Source of the DNA: Ornithodoros turicata
Taxonomy: Eukaryota > Arthropoda > Arachnida > Ixodida > Argasidae
Reading direction: 5' to 3'
Length of the DNA stretch: 64,000 bases
Assembly: GCF_037126465.1 (NCBI RefSeq)
Contig: NW_026999295.1
Location: 3,038,001 to 3,102,000, forward strand
Part shown: positions 1 through 10,854 of the stretch, in pieces
Layout: each line of letters opens with the position of its first letter
How positions within the stretch are numbered: position 1 is the stretch's first letter
Program-made: the position numbers and the translations under genes
The notes under the pieces: model-generated
Databases searched by the model: none
What the model saw: only the letters and a program-made list of their open reading frames with translations
Told to the model about the DNA's origin: nothing

Positions 1-54
1 GCCGCGAAATGTGTGTCATGGAGTGGCTGATTCCAAAACTACATCGATGCCATA

Positions 55-280
55 TTAGTTCACGACCGACATATCCTGAAGCCGCTTATCCATCGAGCAT
101 TTACATCCAAAAGATCACCAAGTCCACCGTGCGGTTACATCCAACGTGTCGGTACATCCATACCGTGCCGTTATAGCCAACGAGCCGTTGCATCCAATGC
201 GCCGTTACGTCCACCGATGGATGTAACGGCGCGTTGGATGTAACGTCTCGTTGGCCGTAGCGACCCCAGTCCGGTTAGAG
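55..280. repeat. Phrase-repeat palindrome
   Basis: Short variants of a GTTACATCCAACG-like phrase are iterated. From about 160 the order inverts around position 215, so that TTACGTCCA faces TGGATGTAA and the two halves form an imperfect hairpin of about 110 bp. I see no coding potential. It resembles the ends of a non-autonomous transposon, but no boundaries could be fixed. Confidence 0.5.
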
Positions 281-385
281 CCGGGTCCTAGGTTAGGTAG
301 TTTCCAGGGTAGGTTAGTTTAGGCTTGTTTTTGACAGTTCACCGTCCACACTCCATCGCATCGTCCTCATCACATTATAGCTGGA

Positions 386-1050
386 TATTCCGAAATCCTA
401 AGCTGTTTGGAGAAGGATCGAAGACGCTTGGTCGAAAGCCGTTCGATCAACAGCCGGTTGATCGACGCCGTTTGTTCGCAAGACGTTCTTTCGAAGGGAG
501 TTCGAAGGTCGCAGCGTGTCCTTAGCACCTCTTTTTCTGTAACTTTTGACTCAAGCATATGGGTGTAGGAAAGAATGTCCCCGAAAAAGTCCCCAAGAAA
601 AATGTTCGTGAAAAAAATGTCAACGTTGCCAGCCCCTCAGGTAAGATTATAGCGCAAAACAATGCACCGACTTTTTGATCATAAGGTATTTAAAATTCAA
701 CTACATACCTACAACTGTGGGTGGAATAGAGTAAGTTACGAGAGTGAATAAAGTGCCGTGCAACAAACTGCCGTCTAAATACCATGCGATCCTAACCTCA
801 ACGCGCTTATTTTGTTTCTTTCGAGAGCTCCCGGTAGCCTCTCCACAGGGGACATTTTTGCCGGGGACATTCTTTCCGGGGACGTTTTTTCCGGGGACTT
901 TTTTTCCGGCTCCCCAAGCATATCGAGCATGAGGCAATCAGAGTCCTCTCCTTTTTTGTTTGTTTGTTTGTTTCTTGCTTCTTTTTTTTTCAGCTAAAGA
1001 GGGGAGACCACTGGCTATTTGCAGACCTTTGTCATTCACGAACATCACAG
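386..1050. repeat. Dispersed repeat, copy 1 (interrupted)
   Basis: Positions 386-560 and 915-1050 match 2388-2690 almost base for base, including the shared phrases around CTAAGCTGTTTGGAG and GCTAAAGAGGGGAGACCACT. Copy 1 differs from copy 2 by one internal insertion (561-914). The repeat contains phrase-like units of the type TTCGATCAA/GCCG. Family unknown. Confidence 0.7.
561..914. mobile_element. Non-autonomous TIR element inserted in repeat copy 1
   Basis: The 354-bp insert is bounded by a direct repeat CAAGCATAT (552-560 and 915-923). The paralogous site at 2388-2690 lacks the insert, so it serves as an empty site. Its ends are inverted (GGGTGTAGG against the complement of CCGGCTCCC), and both subterminal regions carry inverted GTCCCCGGAAAAA-like units. 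A target duplication of 8-9 bp fits a hAT or Mutator-like element; the superfamily is not resolved. It has no coding region. Confidence 0.6.
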
Positions 1051-1059
1051 CCGTTTCGG

Positions 1060-1720
1060 GTTTGTGCTTACTCAGTCAACTGCCTCATACGGCTAACGAG
1101 AATCTCTCGTATTTACGGTTAGTGGAAGGCCAACTTCACAAACATTCCAGTAACGTTCAACAGGACTGCCCTGTAATGTTCGTAATGTTGAAACAGCCAG
1201 CAAGCGGATTACACACAGATAAATGTTTCTTAGGATAACGGCACTTAGAACTGCAGCTTTATTTGTTGTTTCTCTTTCTTTCTTTTATTGATCGATTTAT
1301 TTTTATTTTTATCTTGATTATTTTATTTATTTATTTTCATGAACTCTCCACGTGAACCAATAAGAAAAATCGATCAAGCGACCGCTGCTAATTTCCGCCC
1401 ACGCAATGAGCAACAGTCTTTTCCGGAACCCAAATTCACGTTCGCGAAGCAAGGAAAACCAACGACAACCAACGACAGCGACGGGGGAGGGGGATATATT
1501 TATTAGACCAAAAGGAAAAAAAAACGGGCTAAAGGTCAATCAAACGGGACGTCGGCTTGCTATTCCAAAAATACATAAATAAATAAATAAATAAGAAATA
1601 GTAGATAAATTAAACGGACGCGACGGAACAGCACGTTAGTTAGTTGATTATTAGGTTAGTAAAAGTTCGGTGTTTGCATTTTCATGTTCAGGTTAGTCTT
1701 AGTGGGCTTTGGCATTTTCC
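1060..1720. other. No gene seen; AT-rich low complexity
   Basis: This stretch holds T/A-rich simple sequence (about 1265-1345) and an AAAT run (about 1570-1600). No credible coding frame was found on either strand. Confidence 0.5.
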
Positions 1721-1722
1721 GC

Positions 1723-1972
1723 GCAGAAATAGCCAGATAACATTTATTTACAGTACCGTATTTTCCTGTGTATAACGCGCACTCGTGTATTACGCGCACC
1801 CCTAAAAATGAGCCGAATTTGAAAAAACTTCCATGCATAACGCGCACCGGTGCATAACGCGCGCCGCAATGTTGCTACAAGCTTCTGTACTGCCACCAGT
1901 ATACAGAATAAAGCAAGGCGGTGTATAATATATGCATACGCAGAAATAGACAGATAACATTTATTTACGGTA
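1723..1972. repeat. Direct-repeat-flanked transposon fragment
   Basis: A 33-bp near-identical direct repeat (1723-1755 and 1940-1972) flanks a segment with several TATAACGCGCAC-type units. The CCGTATTTTCC...TATAACGCGCAC pattern resembles the ends of Tc1/mariner-pogo type MITEs, but no complete inverted pair could be drawn. Confidence 0.35.
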
Positions 1973-2162
1973 GTTTATTTTTCAACGGGGACTTCGATCG
2001 CGTTATTTTGAGATACGGCCAATTTTTCGAGACCGGTTCCCTGGATTTTCCATCTTTCGACAATCCTTGCTAGTTGCACGTTGGATGACCCAAAACCTGT
2101 ACCCGTCTGACTTTGCACGGCGCACAAAGGGAGGCCTTCTAAGGAAGATAAGGAAAAGCTCC

Positions 2163-2310
2163 GGGTCACTGGGGATTCTCCGCTGAACTAGTGTCTACGC
2201 TGAACGAAAGGTCTGCTGTAATATGAAGTACCCTGTGAAAACCAAGGAGTGTCTAAAAATATAGTACTGAAGTTTCCGGGTAATAATCAGAGCGTTATGA
2301 GACGGAAATC
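2163..2310. repeat. Dispersed repeat, also at 3673-3815
   Basis: Both segments share the blocks GTCACTGGGG near the start and ACTGAAGTTTYCGGGTAATAAT near the end, followed by GACGGAAAT. No coding frame. Family unknown. Confidence 0.4.
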
Positions 2311-2387
2311 GTGCTCCGAGACCTCGTCGCGCGTCGAGTTCCTTTCATTTTATCATGTACATTTATACATAAAGATGGAGTTCAAGG

Positions 2388-2690
2388 AATTATTCCGAAC
2401 TCCTAAGCTGTTTGGAGAAGGCGTTTGATCGAAGACCGCTTGGTCGCAAGCCGTTCGGTCGCAAGCCGGTTGATCGACGCCGTCTGTTCGAAAGACGTTT
2501 TTTCGAAGGGAGTTCGAAGCTCGCAGCGTGTCCTTAGCACCTCTTTTTCTGTAACTTTTGATTCGAACATACGGAGCATGAGGCAATCACTGTCTTCTTT
2601 TTTGTTTGTTTCTTGCTTTTGCAGCTAAAGAGGGGAGACCACTGATCATTTGCAGAAAGGTTTTATTGGTCATTCACGAACAGTATAGCC
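2388..2690. repeat. Dispersed repeat, copy 2 (uninterrupted)
   Basis: Matches copy 1 (386-560 plus 915-1050) without the 354-bp insertion. It shows the ancestral junction and is followed by an AATTG-rich simple repeat at about 2725-2760. Confidence 0.65.
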
Positions 2691-2782
2691 TTCTGGCTTT
2701 TTACTCTCTCCCACCCGAAAGGAAATACAATTGAATAAAATTGAATTGAATTGAATAGAACAATGCGGAAGTATCCCGCGTA

Positions 2783-3030
2783 GCTGTAGGACACGGGATC
2801 CGGACAAAACGTCCCCGGACAAAATGTCCCCGAAGCAATAAAAAACTCAATCAAACGACCGCTGCCGTTTCGATCAAACGGTGTTCGATCAAATGACTTT
2901 CAACCAAATGTCCCGGGTTCGATCAAACGGCTTTCGTTCTTGCGTAGACGATTTCTCCGGGGGCATTTTTCTCTGGGGACGGTTCTTCCTGGGGGCATTT
3001 TTTCCGGGGATGAAAATCTGGCATCTCGGG
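2783..3030. repeat. Phrase repeats GTCCCCGG / TCGATCAAACGG
   Basis: The left part iterates ACAAAAYGTCCCCGG. The middle iterates TTCGATCAAACGG. The right part carries the complement, CCGGGGACATTTTT-like units. The same vocabulary occurs in the 561-914 element, which suggests a related, decayed non-autonomous element. Confidence 0.45.
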
Positions 3031-3940
3031 CGAGCTTTGATTATATGAAACGACTTCTCCGTGATCATTCCTTCATTTGGCAACTAGCGCTCATATTCAT
3101 CTCTGGAAACCCCAATTTTGTAATTGCATCTGTGTTGCCCTTCAAGAATAGTAAATTTCCTAAAATACGCATAAATTTGGCTCACATGGTGTCCAGTTCT
3201 TCAGCTTTTCCACGACCGAATTTCACGTTTTCAAGTTTAGATTGAACTAACTGAGACCTCAGCATCCAACACAACGAAATCTGGAGTAAAAATTTACGCT
3301 TCAGAAATTATTCTAAAAAAAGAAAAGAAGGCATATATTATCCTGTCCCACACAATAAGGAGGCCGAACTGTACTTTTTTGCCACACTCAAACAAGAACC
3401 TGTTATGTTGTCAGGTGACCATAGTTATTATTTTTCTACAATGTGTCCTTTTATTTTTTGTCGAATCGTTCCTCTTGGCGTTCAGGAAAAAAAAAAAAGA
3501 AAGACTGTTGGGAATATCGCGACTCCCGCTGCAAGGCCTTGCCGCTCGACCTTTCCATATCTTTGTTGGTTAGTTTCCGTGTGTCGACCCCAAGCCTTTA
3601 TCGCCCTTCACCTGCTTTGTACTTCACCTCCTATGTTTTGCAATCTCGTACACCAGAAGAAAGGGAGTCCCCTGTCACTGGGGTTGTCGACTGACATCAT
3701 TTTTCTGAGCGGGTATAAGGTGAAAGAAAAAGAAGGGAGAACATGGAGGAAAGGAGCCTTTCAAATATGTTACTGAAGTTTTCGGGTAATAATAAGAAGT
3801 CTGTTCTACGACGGAAATTTTGAAAATTCTTTTGCACAAACGCCTTGTAAATGAATTCAGATATTTGATAATGCTTACTTACCAGAAATATACATATCAA
3901 AATGTCATTTTTACAGAATACAGAATCAAGGTACATTGCA
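3030..3940. other. No gene seen apart from repeat 3673-3815
   Basis: Short frames only, with no recognisable domain. It contains homopolymer A runs and the second copy of the 2163-2310 repeat. Confidence 0.4.
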
Positions 3941-3959
3941 TGTTGTACAGATGTACAGA

Positions 3960-4362
3960 ATCAATGCACATTGCATGTTGTAAAAACATTTTTGGGACCC
4001 CTCATATAGGACCCCGGTTAGCGAATGCTGCCCTGTTGTGCATTTCTCACACACAAAATATGGACTTTGTCGCAGGCAATGCTATGTACCTCGTATCTTT
4101 AATGAGCTCCCCTTCGACAGTTTTTCTTTGGAATCGAAGTACAAACTAAAAAAAGCGCTACGGCAACTTTATCATAGGTATTATGTAGTACCTTTATATG
4201 TTCATGTACTGTCAAACTGTATGCCGCTGACTGCTTCAGGCGCAGTGCCAGAAGCTTTTCCGCTTAGACGGGCCTGTTTTATTATATTTGTAGTTTGCTT
4301 TCTTGAGTAAAATTATTATTATTATTATTATTTATTATTATTATCATTATTATTATTATGTA
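3960..4362 (+). pseudogene. 3' end of a CR1/Jockey-like LINE
   Basis: A frame around 4035-4200 reads like the extreme C-terminus of a non-LTR ORF2. It has a typical tail of the form Y-V-P-x-x-F-N-E-L-P followed by a Leu/Lys-rich segment. The fragment ends in an (ATT)n run at about 4310-4360, the usual 3' tail of CR1/L2-type LINEs. All upstream domains are missing, so this is a 5'-truncated copy. The family call rests on the tail motif and simple-repeat end only. Confidence 0.45.
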
Positions 4363-4700
4363 AGCAAGTGCAGAAAAAAGGAATACCGTTTCGAGCAGAT
4401 TTTCCAGACTGGCATTGTAAGCGCTGTGTGTAGGCAATGTTTATAGCCTAATTTACAGCCGCTGGTAGATCCAATTGAGAGCCTCCGAGATACCGGCATC
4501 CGTACTATCCGATCACACTTGTACGTCGGCATACAGGAAGTATGCACTAGTAAAACAATACGAAGAGCAACTAAAAATTCCATAATCAGTCAGTACAGGC
4601 GGTAGTGACTTGTGAAAACAATAATTGTAGCATGAATATATAAGAACGAAAAAATAAAAATAAAGTACTCATGTAGCAATAGGAGACAAGCAAAAAGACG

Positions 4701-4770
4701 TGAATGTCTCGAATCGAACTGCGGACCTTTCGTGGCAAAGTCCGACACTTTACCACTCGACAAACAACGC
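4701..4770 (-). repeat. tRNA-derived SINE head
   Basis: The minus strand reads like a tRNA 5' half with a box-A-like TCGAGTGGTAAAGTG and a box-B-like GCAGTTCGATTCG about 35 bases later. No proper acceptor or T-stem pairing is seen, so it is a SINE promoter and not a functional tRNA gene. Confidence 0.5.
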
Positions 4771-4829
4771 AGAGGACGCGGGCCGCCTTAAACTTGCGAG
4801 GTCAACCATGCACAATGGGGATTATTTCG

Positions 4830-5287
4830 GGAGTCGGAGGCGAACGGCGTGATAAGGACGGCGAGCGTGGCGCCATCTAGAATCGGTAAAATCGTGAATC
4901 GGAGTTGCTCCCCGAGTGGTATGGCCGGCCGGCCGGCCATAACGGAATATCGTCGTTGAGTTATTCCTTGAGCCGCGATCACCACAACCGAGTTCTCATC
5001 GTCCAGCCTGCCAGCTACAGCTGACAGCAGAAACTCCAGGAGACTACGAAACCACCACAGCCTCTATTCTTACCTCAGTCTCTTTGTGTCACTTTCACTT
5101 GATTTCTTTTTTTCTCGCATTGTGCATGCGGAGAATTCCCATAGAATGCACTCACGCGGACGTGTATCTGACACCGATGTCGCACGACCGTTGAAACCAA
5201 CTGTTGTGTTTCAAACAAGTTGTTTTTCAATGTTCAAGATAATGTCGAAAAGGGAAAAAAAAAGAAACACTGTCAAGGAGCCCACGA
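4830..5287. other. No gene seen
   Basis: No credible coding region. A GGCCGGCCGGCC run lies at about 4924-4938. Confidence 0.35.
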
Positions 5288-5578
5288 AGAGGGAATCACA
5301 CACGTAACATGAAAAACGGTTAGGAGCAACTAATATTTATTCGAACAAGAACTTTCGTGCAAGAGACTGCACTTCTTCAGGTTACACAACTAAGTGCGAC
5401 ACGAGTATATATACCAAGTGAACAGATACAATAAAACAGGTTTCCAGAACTAAGTAAACACAAACCAACCAGACAGTAATACAATGCATCACGTGAGCAA
5501 GCGTCACATAAAAATCAGGAAAGAGAAAGTGTACGGGTAAACGAGACATTCGGAGAATTGGGGTTCAAAAGATTTGGT
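5288..5578 (-). mobile_element. Probable Penelope-like element 3' tail
   Basis: On the minus strand the phrase CCTGAAGAAGTGCAGTCTC is followed by TTGCACGAAAGTTC and a TTCGAATAAATA polyadenylation-like end. This arrangement is typical of the 3' untranslated region of Penelope-like retroelements. No GIY-YIG or reverse transcriptase coding remains. Confidence 0.35.
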
Positions 5579-5656
5579 GGTGAAAAAACGGGGGCACAGG
5601 TGGATGTCTAGCCGTGTACACGGCTAGACATCCACCTGTGCCCCCGTTTTTTCACC
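5579..5656. repeat. 78-bp perfect palindrome
   Basis: The arms 5579-5617 and 5618-5656 are exact reverse complements with no spacer (centre CCGTGT/ACACGG). A third copy of about 30 bp of the arm lies at 5691-5721 in the orientation of the left arm. No coding. Confidence 0.9.
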
Positions 5657-6222
5657 CCGTTCACCCCGGCCGTTTTTTCACCCCGTTTTAAAAACGGGGG
5701 CACAGGTGGATGTCTAGCCGTATGGATGATGGTAAGGTCCGTTAATTTCTACCTAACTTCAGCATTCACCCTGTCCGTCGTCACGTGGTTGGTCTACCTA
5801 TACGTCACCACTCCTTTGGACTTAGTGCCAACGTCACTTGAGATATCACTGTTCTCCGGGACCAATGCGAATGTCTTGTGTCGACTTTTGTCGAGACATA
5901 AACTGCTTCAGTTTTTCGGCTTCCAATTTTCTATGGCCATGCCGCGATGACACCTTAGCCGTGAGGATTCACCAAATCGGAAGCACGAGAACGCACGATC
6001 GCTGTTTCAACAGCATATACGACGTTTTCCGCCTTCACACACCCTGATTACACTCAATGTGGAGAAGGCAAACAGAAGGTATCACCATCTATTCAGGCAG
6101 ACAGGAGGTGGATGGCTTCTCTTCTGCAAGTAAAGTAAACATGGGCACAGGGAAGCGACAGAAATGCAATTCGTAGCTCGCGTACAATAAGGCTTCTTTC
6201 CCAGTTTTAGACCACGACCAGA

Positions 6223-8619
6223 ATGATTCTCGCTTCTATCGCTCTTTTCGCCTACGTCGGCGCCGCAGTAGCGGCTAAGGGACCTGTTCCTTTCAGCTAT
6301 TGTGGTAAGCTCTTCCGTTTCGTCGAATATGTTCCTGACAGTTGGAGAATGTCACTTAAAGAAGGATCGATTAAAATGAATATAATGCTATTAGTTGCTA
6401 ATGGAATGCTAGAGTTACGCTTTTCCCTCAATGGTACTATCTTGGCAGCAACCCTTATAACTTCCTCAGTTGCCCAAGGTACACACGTTCTTGTTCCATC
6501 CTACGCAACACACTAGATAGTATTTTGGTAGGTTGGTTAGATGTAGAGAAAGAGAGAGAGAGGAGAGATTGAATTCATCGCTTAACGAATTCTGTTACTA
6601 TCCCTAGGGCTACCCTCCCATTAAACAAAAGCACCCTATCTGATTTCCTCAACACCGCTTTCACCTTTTTGACGTGGATGCCATAAAACAAAGATGCAGT
6701 CAGCAGCGTGCAGGAAGAAACACGGTCTAGCAGACCGCCTCTACGCACAAGTCACAGGCGTCGACAAAGCGGCGTCCCTCGTGTCAGTTGACCAAATTTC
6801 CAGCACTGTTACTATGTCACTGAATATGTCGTGACCTGCAGATATATTGATTTCTTTCGTGCTGCGAGGACGCCCGTAGAATTGGTGTCATACAGCCACT
6901 TCCCGTTTGTCTTCATTTTGTTTATTCCTCATCTAAGTATTTCTCATGCTTCTTGACTTGTGATGCTGATCATGAGTAGCGAAACCCCCTCTCCCTGTCT
7001 CCAATAACACATTTATCGCCTAAAAATTACACATGTACCGAAGGCAGTACACCTACAATAGACGCTCATTCTTGCTTCCTTAATCTGTGTTACGATTCCA
7101 GCAGCGTTTCGTATGCCGTCCTGGAGCCTGGAAATTTGAAGTACGTCAACGCTCCGGGGCTCGCCCCGTCTGATCCTTGAATATATGTGCCTTGAGTAAT
7201 ATAATCCGTGATTAATATGCGCAGGCGTTGGTTATTCTAAAACAAATATAGATAACCAGCTTTCGCAGTTCTACCTGGCGTCGCCCTTGCCGTGTGCTAC
7301 GTAGGTTGTTTTTCTCTTAGTCTACGTATACGCATTCTTGAAAATTTCGCACTTCTTTGACTGTTTCGAATGTTGTTATTCTTGCTACATCAGAATGCTG
7401 TTACAACGCATTGGGCAGCATTGTCTCACTGATACGTATATGTCGAATAGTCACACGCTGAGTGTATCGGTTCATATCATGGTAAATGCAGACGCATTGT
7501 CTAATAAAACAGCGTTATTGCATCGTATACGAATGGTGCACTTGTATACAAATTGTATAAATCTATCAGTATTATCAAAATAGTATTCTGTACGTGCGCA
7601 CATAGAGACGGATATGTTTATTATAAAAAAGGAGGGAAAGGTTAGCCTGCGCTACGGCGGCTTGCTATTCCCAGCAAAGAAAGAAGAAACAAAAATTTAA
7701 AGATGATGCACGTAGAGGATGCAGTTAAAACATTAGCGCACGCGTTTGCATATGCAGTAGGGGAGGCGAATGCAGCGAATACGGTAAGGGGGGGATGTGT
7801 GTATCTTTTATTGTTTCATGTGCATCAAGAAAGTATCAGAATTCGCCTGCTGTCGAATTGAACTGCTTCTCTTCTTTTCTTTTCTTACACACATTCTTAA
7901 AAGGAACACGAAAGGCAAAATGCGGAGCCAAATCTCGCAAACTTATTAACCCATCCGAAGTTACATCGGTTTATTTCTCTTTTTTTCCGCTGCCTCCTTC
8001 CTGCTCGTCATGCAACCAGCGAATGCCGCTACAGCCGAGGTCTTGACAGCGGACAACTGTACAGCAATCACTTGCAACGCAAAGAGGGGTACTGTAATCG
8101 AGTCATACTTTGAAATAATGGCACGTGAGTTACTCGCCTCTTTTGATGTATCATACCCGTGCTTACAACGTGAATTGTGCATGGTAATATGCATTGTGTC
8201 TAATAACGGCTCTCATACCTTGGTGCAATAGATCGGGACACTGGCAAGATAAAATTAGACACTCAAGTCGATGTTCGCGGAGCTAATTTTGCGGTCCCGG
8301 GTGCGAAGACTGACGTGTGCAAGACCATTGTTCAGTGTCCCGTAAAGAAAGGACAAAAGATATCTGGACTTTACCATATTCCCGTGCCTTCGTACACCCC
8401 CATCGTAAGTCAAACTGATTTTCTTCGTATGAGGCTGCATGCACTCATTGGTGAGACGTGCTGACCAGCTGCTGGCTATGTGACTGGAGATAAAACAAAG
8501 ATGTAGCGCTATTAATTGGCGGAGTTCTTTTTCAGATGAATACCGTACTCACAGTAAGGGCTACTGAAGACGGGGAAGACCTATTCTGCATCAAAGTTCC
8601 AGTTAAAATCTGGCCGTGA
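6223..8619 (+). CDS. ML-domain (NPC2 / group 2 mite allergen-like) secreted protein, four exons
   Basis: Splicing 6223-6304, 8020-8124, 8232-8404 and 8536-8619 gives one open frame of 147 codons plus stop; all introns are GT-AG with matching phases (1, 1, 0). The product starts with a hydrophobic signal peptide (about residues 1-18), then KGPVPFSYC at the mature N-terminus. It carries the cysteine pattern of MD-2-related lipid-recognition proteins: a Cys in FSYC, a CxxxxC pair before KRGT, DVCKxxxxCPVKKGQ in the third exon, and a late Cys before KVPVKIW. Length and ending match NPC2/Der p 2-like proteins, which bind lipids outside cells or in lysosomes. Intron 1 is 1.7 kb and holds no gene. 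No break is visible, so the gene is probably functional. The start has a good signal peptide and no better upstream ATG. The ligand cannot be told from sequence. Confidence 0.88.
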
Positions 8620-8838
8620 TCATCGGAGGCTCGACTGCTTTCTTCTAATGCCGTCCTTCCTGAAGTTGACATAAAGGCTTGCACTGAATTGAGTTTAATT
8701 GTGCTTTCTCGTTACGTAGAATACGTAGTTTCTCTGAAGGGTACGCCCGCTGGCAGCAATTTTCCCACCACTTACATTGCTAAACCCCTCCCGCTGAGTA
8801 ACGGGTGCGTATCACAGCAGCCTAACCCATTGCTTGGG

Positions 8839-9387
8839 TCAATCTAGTGAAAACGTAATAATTCGCCCCACAGAAGCTCTCGCTATGCAAAAAGGTGAGC
8901 AGGGATTTGGGAGCACCGCATTGTGGTATGCTGGTTTTGGTAAGTACCACCGACTCCATGGTGGTCGTTTACCAGATGTAGAACTAGCCTCGTGCTCTTT
9001 GCGGTAAGCCATTGAACAGATATGAGATCCGTCATTTCTCGGTCTTTGATATCGACGGGTTCCACACGAATCACGTGCACGTTTCGCACTAAAAATGATC
9101 GTAGCTGACATCCAGCCCGATAGAGAGAGAGAGAGAGCTATTTCGTCATCACACCCTCTATAAAACTCCTTGGGCGAGCCCGTGACTAAATCAGTGATGT
9201 GGACATTGCTCTGTGATGGACAGTGCACGGCCGCAAAGAGTGCCTCGAGCGTAGAAGTTTTCCTTAGCAGCATTTTCAGTGAATTTACGTTGCGCCAATA
9301 TATGTCGGGTCGGGTCACCAAAGTGACGCCGCACGTCTCACGTTGCTTGTTGCCATTTGTTAATTCCACGTTAACATCGTGAAGCAA
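8839..9387 (-). pseudogene. Unrecognised protein-like remnant, frame-broken
   Basis: The upstream half in the frame of the 182-codon ORF (about 9387-9165) looks protein-like. The downstream half looks protein-like in another frame (about 9089-8883, with DIKDREMTDLISVQWLTAKS). A GA/CT simple repeat at about 9122-9138 sits at the switch, so an indel there probably broke one older frame. I do not recognise the family. Confidence 0.3.
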
Positions 9388-9389
9388 TG

Positions 9390-9625
9390 TGGCTCAGCGG
9401 CGTACAGACGTTGACAGACGGAGTGAGGACAGCAGAAAGGAGCGGAGTGTTCAGTATGGGTTCGGACCCGATTTCGGGAAGAACTGTGCCAACATTCGTC
9501 TGCAAAGCCTGCTGGAAAAGGCAGGGACAAACTCAGACAAAACAGCCGGTGGTAGGATTCGAACCCACCACCTCCCAGTCTTCTTCACTGACCCTGCCGT
9601 TACCACCAATGAGCGGGTGATTTTG
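9390..9625 (-). repeat. tRNA-derived SINE
   Basis: Minus-strand head with a box-A-like GGTGGTAACGGCAGGG and box B GGTGGGTTCGAATCCTACC, followed by a ~150-bp unrelated body. T-arm pairing is partly kept. The body and the lack of a tRNA acceptor stem mark it as a SINE. Confidence 0.6.
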
Positions 9626-9696
9626 TCCTGTCGGGCATGCTCATTGCTGGTATCGGAGGGCAGTTTTGTAAAAGAAATTGCGTAGTGACAAGGCAC

Positions 9697-10077
9697 CGCT
9701 CACGAAATTGTATTGCGGCTCCTGAGTACTGATAGACTGCTTGAACAATGAAGCACGAATAATCGGACAATGTTAAATGTCATTTATGGACGGTTCTCCA
9801 ATTCCAGTGTCCTCACCAAAAGCAGATCAGAATTTCGAGTCCGTAAACATTGGCTATGTGCCGGGAATAAGATCACATATGTATTCTAAAGAGGAAGGAA
9901 TAACAAGGAGTTATGCGGTTGTGAATGAGGTTCAGCCCGAAAGACATCGCCCTTGCACGCACACATAGCAGTACTTTCTTGAACAACGAAAGAAGAACCG
10001 AAAAGATTAGCTGTGCTTCTGTAGATAATTGGGGGTTTCGGAAAAGCCAGAGATTCTTGTGCGAGATTTTTCGCCCT
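9697..10077. other. No gene seen; left flank of the 13-kb transposon
   Basis: No recognisable coding region. It abuts the left inverted repeat of the large element without a visible target-site duplicate of the right flank. Confidence 0.35.
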
Positions 10078-10330
10078 ACACTCTAAAAAATAAAACTCCC
10101 TTTTTGGTGTAATTAGGGTGTATTTGGGGTGTAAAACGTATTTTACTCCCCTATTACACCCTCCAACGAGAAAATACACCATGTGTTGGGTGTAAAATGG
10201 GTGTAATGTGTATGTGTCCCACTGTGAAGGGTGTATTTTTGAGCATTGGTGTGAAAAGGGTGTAATGACCGGCTGAGAAAGGTGTAATGAATGGCACTCA
10301 CAGTAAGTAATGCATGATTTCCCTGAGGAA
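10078..10330. repeat. Left terminal inverted repeat and subterminal repeats
   Basis: About 35 bp of terminal inverted repeat, followed by at least eight variants of GGGTGTAA or its complement. In CACTA elements such arrays are transposase binding sites; that role here is inference. Confidence 0.7.
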
Positions 10331-10854
10331 TTAGGCGATTTTCAACCACTAACTCTTTAGGCCTTGCCTGCAGACCGTTTGCTGTCGGTATGGGAAAAAA
10401 AATACTATTTATCTGTTTATTTTTCATGACAACTAAATAAAATGAATAGGAATTATCAAATTAGGTGAGCAGCAAAAGAAGATAGTACGTTTAAAAGCAT
10501 CCACAACTGCTGTTGGTTTCATCTTTCACCCAAACAATTTTATTCAAACGCAAACATGTGATTGATATGGTGCATTCTTATACATGCAATCCCTCACAAT
10601 AGTACAATATTCACACACACTTCATTACAAGTCTTTATATATGTGAGTGGCAAATTCTGGTACCCCTGAACAAAAGTTGACATTTATAATATGCAATAAT
10701 GTGCAAACAAACAGTCAGATGGTGGCAAACAAGTATTTCACGCAGCGATTTACTGCGTAGTAGATTCGATAAACAAAGGACTTGTCTACATAATAGAACT
10801 ATATTAGAAGGAGGGGCAGAGAGCTCTGGACTGCAAGCAATTGACATCAAAGTA

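Noticed and set aside
8839..9387. 182-codon ORF as an intact gene
   Set aside because: Protein-like character switches frame across a GA/CT repeat, and no splice model restores it.
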